From assembly GCA_020634935.1 (NCBI GenBank), contig JACKAT010000044.1, positions 1 to 47,508 of the forward strand: DNA of 47,508 nucleotides. Direction: 5' to 3'. Below the pieces are notes generated by a model that was not told where the DNA came from, did no database searches, and saw only the letters and a program-made list of their open reading frames with translations. Source of the DNA: Anaerolineales bacterium. GTDB lineage: Bacteria > Chloroflexota > Anaerolineae > 4572-78 > J111. Below are positions 41,884 to 47,508 of this stretch, piece after piece; position 1 is the stretch's first letter; every line of letters starts with the position of its first letter. The position numbers and the translations under genes are program-made.

Positions 41884-42759
41884 ATGAAACATACCCTGTT
41901 AATTGTTGAAGACGATCTGGATACCTCCGATATGCTCCGGGTCTACTTTGAAGCACAGGGGTATCGGGTTGTTACTGCCGGGACAGGGCAAGACGCTCTG
42001 GACAAATGCCGAACCGAGGCGCCCAATTTGGTCCTTTTAGACGTGCGTCTGCCTGATATAGACGGCTTTGAAGTAGGGCAAGCGCTTCAGGAGGATGTGC
42101 GCACCAGCCGGCTGCCGGTTATCTTTGTGACCGAACGCCGTGATCGCGACGACCGCATTGCCGGTCTCAAATTGGGCGCAATCGACTACATCACCAAACC
42201 GTTCGATGTGCAAGAACTGCGGCTCAGGGTCCGTAACGCCCTCCGCCGCGCCGGCAGCCAAAACAATCCGGTTACCGGCTTGCCCGGCGAAAAGTTTACG
42301 CTTGATCGGTTGAGCCTGATGATGGAGCGGGACGGCTGGTCGGCGATTGGCATCAACATCACCGGCCTCGACACCTTCAATGAAATTTACGGATTTGTCG
42401 CTAGAGATGATGTGCTGCGAGCCATCGCCTTGACCTTGACCAGCGCTGTGGATGAGTTGGGCAGTATCGATGATTTTATCGGCCATCCAGCCGAAAATCA
42501 GTTCATCATCATCACGGTTCCCAGTAAAGTTGACCAGTTGAACCACCACGTGAAAGAACGCCTAAAACAGGCGATGACCTACTTTTACCCCATCCATGAT
42601 CGCGAAGCCGGTTATGTAAAACGAGGCGAAGGGGAAGACGCACCTAAAGAGAAGGTCCCATTTATGAATTTGGATATGGCCACTCTTTCTCAACAGGGAA
42701 CCGCTTTCTCTTCGGTAGAAGCCTTGTGGCAAGCTCTGAGCCAACCGGTAAGGGCCTAG
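41884..42759 (+). CDS. Response regulator with degenerate GGDEF output domain
   Basis: A 291-residue two-domain protein. The receiver (about residues 1-120) has the acidic pair in LLIVEDDLDTSD, the phospho-acceptor Asp in LVLLDVRLPDIDGF and the Lys in DYITKPFDVQEL. The second domain starts NPVTGLPGEKFTLDRL, the usual opening of GGDEF domains, and keeps NEIYGFVARDDVLRAIA, but the catalytic GG(D/E)EF site is replaced by the sequence around GHPAENQF. Diguanylate cyclase activity is therefore unlikely; it may bind nucleotide or act as a protein-interaction domain. The C-terminus is short and helical. It has its own strong promoter and a terminator downstream, so it is monocistronic. The partner kinase is not identifiable from position. 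Confidence 0.88.
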   Translation: MKHTLLIVEDDLDTSDMLRVYFEAQGYRVVTAGTGQDALDKCRTEAPNLVLLDVRLPDIDGFEVGQALQEDVRTSRLPVIFVTERRDRDDRIAGLKLGAIDYITKPFDVQELRLRVRNALRRAGSQNNPVTGLPGEKFTLDRLSLMMERDGWSAIGINITGLDTFNEIYGFVARDDVLRAIALTLTSAVDELGSIDDFIGHPAENQFIIITVPSKVDQLNHHVKERLKQAMTYFYPIHDREAGYVKRGEGEDAPKEKVPFMNLDMATLSQQGTAFSSVEALWQALSQPVRA

Positions 42760-42830
42760 TTAACCCAACAGCTATATGGCGACGATCTTGTAAGGCCCGC
42801 TTTTCGGGTAAAAGATGATATGTCTTTTGA

Positions 42831-42861
42831 GCAGTGTTGCCTCCGGTAACGCTGCTTTTTT
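42831..42861 (+). terminator. Rho-independent terminator after the response-regulator gene
   Basis: GCAGTGTTGCC (42831-42841) pairs with GGTAACGCTGC (42845-42855) over 11 positions including two G-U pairs, with a 3-base loop. Six T follow. It ends transcription before the peptidase operon that starts 30 bases later. Confidence 0.85.
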
Positions 42862-42891
42862 ATCTACATTTAGGGACGGGATGGTTGACAA

Positions 42892-44091
42892 ATGGATTTA
42901 CCGCTTGAAAATATTCAGCTAGCTGCTCGTGATTCTCAACCGGCCCTGGTTGATTTTACCCAGCATATTGTCGCTACCCCCAGCCTGCCGGGTGAGGAAG
43001 GCGATGTGGCTGACATTATCCATAATGAAATGGTAAATTTAGGCTTTGACGAGGTCTGGCGTGATCAGGTTGGTAATATTATCGGCAAAGTCGAAGGGGG
43101 CGATGGACCGACTATTCTTTTGAATGGCCACATGGACCACGTCGATACCGGCCCCCCGGATGGTTGGCCATACCCGCCGTTTAGCGGTCAAATTGTGGAT
43201 GGCGAACTGTGGGGTCGGGCCTCGGTCGATATGAAAGGACCCGTCGCCTGTATGATTTATGCCACCTCCCTCTTTCACCGGCTCGGTTTAAGGCCCCACG
43301 GCGACATTTATATGACTGTGCCGGTTATGGAAGAAATCGGCGGGTTAGGTACCCAACACTTAATCACCCACTTGAGCGCTCATGCCGCCATTTGTGGCGA
43401 ACCGAGCAGCAACACCCTTCGGCGAGGCCACCGGGGCCGGGTGGAACTCCGGGTAACATTTGAAGGTCATTCGGCTCACGCCAGCGCGCCTCATTTGGGG
43501 GTCAATCCGCACTATGGGGCGGCCGCCTTTCTGACTCACCTGCCCGATTTGACGATGGCTTACGATGCGACCCTGGGGCTCTCGACCGTGGTGCCGACCC
43601 TCTACGCCACCGACCAGCTCAGCCCGAACGTGATCCCCGGTCGGGTCTACTTGACGTTGGATTGGCGCAATATTGCCGGAGAAACGCCTGAAGATATCGT
43701 CGCTAAGGTGGAAAACCTGGCCGCCTCAATTGAAAGTCTCAATCAAAAGGTGACTGTAGTTATCAAAAGCCAGGAATTTACTACCTACACCGGCATCACT
43801 CAAGAAATCCCGGCTCTGTTTCCGTCTTACCTGCTGCCGCAAGATGATCGGTTTGTTCAGGCGGCACACCAGGCCCTGGTCACCGCTTTAGGTCGAGACG
43901 ATGGCCTCGACATCTGGCGCTTCGCGACCGACGGGGGGCATCTAATGACCGCCGATATCCCGACGGTCGGTTTTGGGCCGGGCGATGAAAAGCTGGCTCA
44001 CACCAATCAGGAACGGATCAGTCTGGCTCAGATGGAGGAAGCGGTGGTCGGCTATTTTGCGCTCATAACCGCCCTGGCTGAGGCCGTGTAA
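42892..44091 (+). CDS. M20-family metallopeptidase/amidohydrolase (ArgE/DapE-like)
   Basis: A cytosolic two-zinc hydrolase of 399 residues. Metal ligands are in place: His in ILLNGHMDHVDTG, bridging Asp in GRASVDMKGPVA, the catalytic/ligand Glu pair in VPVMEEIGGLG, Asp/Glu in AAICGEPSSN, and the late His in GDEKLAHTNQE. The lid domain (about residues 180-290) includes the conserved His in FEGHSAHASAPHLG. Members deacylate amino acids or cleave small peptides; substrate cannot be fixed, and YgeY-like hydrolases are one close-looking group. GGGACGGGATGG precedes the ATG. It is first in a plus-strand run with two M16 peptidases and a HAD hydrolase, after a strong terminator, which suggests a peptide-catabolism cluster. 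Confidence 0.92.
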   Translation: MDLPLENIQLAARDSQPALVDFTQHIVATPSLPGEEGDVADIIHNEMVNLGFDEVWRDQVGNIIGKVEGGDGPTILLNGHMDHVDTGPPDGWPYPPFSGQIVDGELWGRASVDMKGPVACMIYATSLFHRLGLRPHGDIYMTVPVMEEIGGLGTQHLITHLSAHAAICGEPSSNTLRRGHRGRVELRVTFEGHSAHASAPHLGVNPHYGAAAFLTHLPDLTMAYDATLGLSTVVPTLYATDQLSPNVIPGRVYLTLDWRNIAGETPEDIVAKVENLAASIESLNQKVTVVIKSQEFTTYTGITQEIPALFPSYLLPQDDRFVQAAHQALVTALGRDDGLDIWRFATDGGHLMTADIPTVGFGPGDEKLAHTNQERISLAQMEEAVVGYFALITALAEAV

Positions 44092-44116
44092 ATTTTAGTT
44101 CGAATAAGGAGTTATC

Positions 44117-45382
44117 TTGCCTGACCAAAACAGTGTGATCGATTACAAATTGGAAAACGGCCTGCGCGTCCTGCTTAAACCCATTCACACGACCCCGGTG
44201 GTGAGCAATTGGATTTGGTATCGAGTTGGAGCGCGTAATGAGCAGGCCGGCAAAACCGGCATCTCTCATTGGGTTGAGCATATGATGTTCAAAGGGACGC
44301 CCACATTCCCCAAGGGCCGGATTATGCTGGAGGTCAATCGCAACGGCGGCGTGTTAAATGGCTTCACCAGCCAGGATTATACCGCCTACTTTGAAACCCT
44401 CCCCGCCGACCGGCTGGATCTGGGCCTGCGCATCGAGAGCGACCGCATGGCCAACGCCCTAATCGATCCCGAGGAAGTGACCAGCGAACGGACCGTCATC
44501 ATCTCTGAGCGCGAAGGCCACGAAAATAATCCGGCCTGGGCGCTGCACGAAGAAGTTAAGGCGACTGCGTTTCACGTTCATCCCTACGGCACTATGGTCA
44601 TTGGCTGGAAGGATGACCTGCATCAAATCACGCGCGATGACCTCTACCAGCACTATAAGATGTATTATGGGCCGCATAATGCGGTTTTGGTTATTATTGG
44701 CGATATTGAAGTTGATCGCCTGCGTGACCGGATTGACGAACTGTTTGGTCCGATCCCTGCCGGGCCGGTCCCTCCGCCGGTTATCATTCGAGAGCCAACT
44801 CAGCAAAGCGAGCGGCGAGTGGTCATCCGCCGGCCCGGTAAAACAGCCTATTTTCAAGCGGTTTACCACGTGTGTGAAGGGACTCACTCCGACGCATTTA
44901 CCCTGTTGATGCTGGAGGCAGTCCTCTCCGGAGCGGGTTTTGGCGGCCCGGCTACTCACCGGAGCGCCCGCCTTTACCGGGCGCTGGTAGAAACCGATAT
45001 CGCCGTGGATGCCAGCGCCGGCTATCACCCCAGCATTGATCCGGGTACGGTCAGTTTTGATGGTACAATTCGCCACGGTCATACCTTGGCCGAATTTGAA
45101 GCGGCGCTTGAAATCGAGATTGAGCGGTTAAAAGAGGAACCGGTTTCTGCGGCTGAATTGGCCAAGGTGCTTAAACAAACTCGGGCCCAGTTAGCCTATA
45201 CGATGGAAAGGGTCAGCAATCAGGCCCGCTGGTTAGGCTGGCTGGAAATGCTCGGCGACTGGCGGCAGTTCGACGCCTTGGAGGATAAACTGGCGGCGGT
45301 TACAGCCAATGATATTCAGCAGGCTGCTCAGAAATATCTGCGTGCTTCAAATCGAACGGTCGGCTGGTTTGAGCCAACCTGA
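44117..45382 (+). CDS. M16-family zinc metallopeptidase, catalytic subunit
   Basis: A 421-residue member of the M16B (pitrilysin-like) peptidases. The inverted zinc motif HWVEH lies near residues 55-59, and the third ligand Glu is in the ISEREGHENNPAW region about 75 residues downstream. The C-terminal half has the second, non-catalytic repeat of the M16 fold (YFQAVYHVCEGTHSD). The start is TTG at 44117 with AAGGAGTTATC before it; no better ATG exists nearby. Its partner gene lies 50 bases downstream and lacks the motif, so the two probably form a heterodimeric clamshell like the bacterial relatives of mitochondrial processing peptidase. No signal peptide, so it is cytosolic or membrane-associated. 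Confidence 0.93.
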   Translation: MPDQNSVIDYKLENGLRVLLKPIHTTPVVSNWIWYRVGARNEQAGKTGISHWVEHMMFKGTPTFPKGRIMLEVNRNGGVLNGFTSQDYTAYFETLPADRLDLGLRIESDRMANALIDPEEVTSERTVIISEREGHENNPAWALHEEVKATAFHVHPYGTMVIGWKDDLHQITRDDLYQHYKMYYGPHNAVLVIIGDIEVDRLRDRIDELFGPIPAGPVPPPVIIREPTQQSERRVVIRRPGKTAYFQAVYHVCEGTHSDAFTLLMLEAVLSGAGFGGPATHRSARLYRALVETDIAVDASAGYHPSIDPGTVSFDGTIRHGHTLAEFEAALEIEIERLKEEPVSAAELAKVLKQTRAQLAYTMERVSNQARWLGWLEMLGDWRQFDALEDKLAAVTANDIQQAAQKYLRASNRTVGWFEPT

Positions 45383-45432
45383 TAATGACGGATTTAAGCC
45401 CTTTGAAACCGTTTCTAGGACTGGAGTGATTT

Positions 45433-46689
45433 GTGGATTTAACCTTTCAATCATACACCCTCTCGAATGGGATCACCCTGATTGTCAAAGAAAACCATCA
45501 CACTCAAAGTGTGGTGATGCACGGCCGGCTAAGTGGTGGAGCTAATCTCGATCCACCGGAAAAAACCGGCTTGGCCGCGTTTACGACCAGTTTGATGCAG
45601 CGCGGCACGGTTCGCCACAGCTTTGCCGAAATCAACGAAATCGTTGAGTCGGTTGGGGCGATGCTGCGCTTCAACTGTGGTCGCCATTTAACCACGGTCA
45701 GCACCAAGAGCTTATCAGAGGATTTCGATTTGTTGGTGGGGTTGATGGTCGATGAACTGACGGGGCCAATCTTTCCCCCTGAGGAGATCGAGCGAGTGCG
45801 CGGGCAGCTCATTACCGGACTGCGCGAACTACAAGAGAGTACCCGCGGCCTGGCCCAACTCTACTTCAGAGAAAGCCTTTATAGCCTCGATCATCCCTAT
45901 GGCCGGCCCTTTAGCGGCACGCTGGAAAGTGTTGATAGGATCACTCAGGCCGATTTGTTGGATTTTTACCAAAATATTCATCCGCACGAAGGCATTTTTG
46001 TGGTTGTCGGCGATGTAGTGAGCGATGCGGTTTATCAAGTTTTGGAGGCTACCCTGGGCCAGTGGCAGCCCAAGAATCCCCCGCCCGATCCAACCATACC
46101 GTCCCCTGAGCCTCTAACCAAACGGGTTCGACACGTCAAAGCGGTTCCCCATAAATCGCAATCCGATTTGATGCTGGGCAATATCGGCCCTAAACGCACC
46201 GACGATGATTTCTACGCCGCTTATGTGGGCGATACCGTCTTGGGCCAATTAGGGCTAGGCGGGCGGATCGGCCAGATTGTGCGTGATCAGAATGGGCTGG
46301 CTTACTACGCCCGCACTTCGCTAGCGGGGGGTATGGGACCAGAACCTTGGGCTATCTACGCCGGCGTCAATCCCGATAATGTTGATCGCGCCATCGATTT
46401 GATCCTGACGGAGGTGCGCCGTTTCCGCAATGAACCGGTAAGCGATCAAGAACTGGCCGATGCCAAGGCTTATTTAACCGGGAGTCTGCCTCTCCGGTTG
46501 GAAACTAATGAAGGTGTGGCCAGTACGCTGCTGCAGATGCACATCTATCAACTGGGTGACGATTTTATCGCCCGTTATCCCACGCTGATCAACGCCATCA
46601 CGCCGGCCGATATTCAGGCGGCCGCTCAGAAATATCTAAATGATAATGTTTATGCCTTATCAATTGCCGGCCCCGTAACTGAGACATGA
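45433..46689 (+). CDS. M16-family peptidase, non-catalytic partner subunit
   Basis: A 418-residue M16-type protein without HxxEH: the corresponding segment reads GLAAFTTSLMQRGTVRHSFA, so the zinc ligands are missing. The Arg/Tyr element used in substrate binding appears to be retained near QIVRDQNGLAYYARTSLAGG (about residues 280-299). In known pairs of this type one subunit holds the zinc site and the other supplies substrate-binding residues. The start is GTG at 45433 behind GGACTGGAG. Its stop overlaps the ATG of the HAD gene (ATGA), so all three are cotranslated. Length and the two-lobe layout match its active neighbour. Confidence 0.92.
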   Translation: MDLTFQSYTLSNGITLIVKENHHTQSVVMHGRLSGGANLDPPEKTGLAAFTTSLMQRGTVRHSFAEINEIVESVGAMLRFNCGRHLTTVSTKSLSEDFDLLVGLMVDELTGPIFPPEEIERVRGQLITGLRELQESTRGLAQLYFRESLYSLDHPYGRPFSGTLESVDRITQADLLDFYQNIHPHEGIFVVVGDVVSDAVYQVLEATLGQWQPKNPPPDPTIPSPEPLTKRVRHVKAVPHKSQSDLMLGNIGPKRTDDDFYAAYVGDTVLGQLGLGGRIGQIVRDQNGLAYYARTSLAGGMGPEPWAIYAGVNPDNVDRAIDLILTEVRRFRNEPVSDQELADAKAYLTGSLPLRLETNEGVASTLLQMHIYQLGDDFIARYPTLINAITPADIQAAAQKYLNDNVYALSIAGPVTET

Positions 46690-47411
46690 GTCAATCGCAC
46701 AATTACAACCACATCACCACGATCATATTTGACATGGACGGCACTCTCATCGAGCATACCTGGCAGTTGCAGACCATCTGTGATGCCCTTTTTGCCCGGT
46801 TTGCCGATAAGCTCGCGCCGCTAACCGCCGATGAATTTTTCGATTGTTTCTGGACAAAAAGCTACGATATGTGGCACATGATGGTCGATCGCGTTCTCGA
46901 CGGTCAGACGGCGGCCAAATACGCCTATGCTAATACCCTACGCACTCTAGGGTACGATCCGGCGCTGGCTGGCCCCCTGTTAGACGCCTGGGTCGAGTTA
47001 GTATTAGAAGAGGCGGTCCCTTTTGTTGATACGTACACGGTTTTGGCCGAGCTCAGGCAGCACTATACCCTCGGTATTTTGACTAACGGCTATATTCATT
47101 TGCAGCGCCGCAAAATCGAAAAATATCGGCTGGAGGAGTATGTTGATTTTATTGTGGTCTCGGAGGAAGCCGGTTATCATAAGCCGGATCGGCGGGTATT
47201 TGAGTGCGCTTTAGACCTGGCCGGCCAACCCTTACCGGAACAGGTGCTCTTCATCGGCGACAATTTGGAGACGGACATTGGGGGCGCTTTGGCGGCGGGG
47301 CTAACGCCGGTGCTGATCGACACCAAAAACCGCACAGACCCGCCGGAAGGGGTTTATGAAATTAATCGATTGGCTGAGTTATTAATCCTGTTGAACTTAA
47401 ATCAAGGCTAA
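46686..47411 (+). CDS. HAD-family hydrolase (phosphatase, YjjG/PGPase-like)
   Basis: A cytosolic haloacid-dehalogenase-type phosphatase of 241 residues. Motif I is IIFDMDGTLIEHT with the nucleophile and acid Asp; motif II is the Thr of LGILTNGYI; motif III Lys is in GYHKPDRRVFE; motif IV is FIGDNLETDIGGA. The helical cap (about residues 20-100) is of the small C1 type. Relatives remove phosphate from small sugars or nucleotides; the substrate here cannot be told. It overlaps the upstream M16 gene by four bases and is the last gene of the run, converging with the truncated minus-strand gene by four bases at its stop. Confidence 0.93.
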   Translation: MSQSHNYNHITTIIFDMDGTLIEHTWQLQTICDALFARFADKLAPLTADEFFDCFWTKSYDMWHMMVDRVLDGQTAAKYAYANTLRTLGYDPALAGPLLDAWVELVLEEAVPFVDTYTVLAELRQHYTLGILTNGYIHLQRRKIEKYRLEEYVDFIVVSEEAGYHKPDRRVFECALDLAGQPLPEQVLFIGDNLETDIGGALAAGLTPVLIDTKNRTDPPEGVYEINRLAELLILLNLNQG

Positions 47412-47508
47412 GTTTGCCCGTTTAGCACCTGAAGCAGCCGCTGCCCATAGGTTTCTCGCTGCCAGTCGCCTAAAACCCCAATTTTGGTCAGAGTGCCCAT
47501 CGTGCGGG
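47408..47508 (-). CDS. C-terminal end of a gene cut by the window edge, unknown
   Basis: On the minus strand the last 32 codons of a frame are visible: RTMGTLTKIGVLGDWQRET, then YGQRLLQVLNGQT and a TAG at 47408-47410. The residues look coding (mixed polar and hydrophobic, no low complexity), and the stop overlaps the HAD stop codon. I do not recognise the family from so short a piece. The other two minus-strand frames are less convincing. Confidence 0.5.
   Translation of the reverse strand, partial: RTMGTLTKIGVLGDWQRETYGQRLLQVLNGQT

Noticed and set aside
1..47508. tRNA, rRNA or riboswitch genes
   Set aside because: Gaps were read for cloverleaf ends and common riboswitch cores; nothing convincing was found by eye, though a covariance search was not possible.

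Overview
The window looks like a chromosomal segment of a Chloroflexota bacterium, probably an Anaerolineae-like lineage. This rests on protein style: TPTP-rich surface linkers, a Helicase_C_3-type protein, a DUF6754-like membrane protein beside a stand-alone MutL/GlmL-type ATPase, and fused GldF-GldG. No rRNA, tRNA or other taxonomic marker was seen. Coding density is high, and most intergenic gaps hold palindromic repeats.

Layout. 1-4.5 kb: a membrane-anchored protein, the nucleotide-pool enzyme RdgB, and two HtrA-type proteases flanking a small unknown ORF. 4.8-9.9 kb (minus): an ABC-2/Gld-type export cassette (ATPase, fused GldF-GldG, DUF4340 protein). 10.3-10.8 kb: a surface protein with a sortase-like C-terminus. 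11.1-25.3 kb (minus): eight tightly packed genes encoding a HEAT-repeat protein, a ~91-aa protein, three membrane proteins, a ~2733-residue acidic membrane protein with about 73 PDWL-type motifs, a MutL/GlmL-like ASKHA ATPase and a barrel/KOW protein. I recognise no known system here; it is the best candidate for an undescribed one. 25.8-33.3 kb: a VOC-fold protein, two overlapping sensory kinase genes and a Helicase_C_3-type protein whose predicted mRNA is leaderless.

33.3-39.6 kb is an accessory zone: an IS66-family element, a YkvA/DUF1232 protein, a MerR-like regulator with a coiled coil, two copies of an 84-bp palindromic element, a 102-bp tandem-repeat array and a complete IS982-family element with a 7-bp target duplication, inserted directly after the stop codon of a DUF368 (PopT-like) gene. 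39.9-47.5 kb (plus) returns to core genes: FtsH, a response regulator with a degenerate GGDEF domain, then an M20 peptidase, a paired M16 peptidase set and a HAD hydrolase. A truncated minus-strand gene enters at the right edge.

Two themes recur. One is envelope maintenance and quality control (two HtrA, FtsH, Gld-like ABC, DUF368, M16 pair). The other is signalling. An 11-bp phased TTTAAG array upstream of the ABC operon shares a 14-mer with the region upstream of one htrA gene, suggesting common control. All functional statements are from reading the sequence; no database searches were run.
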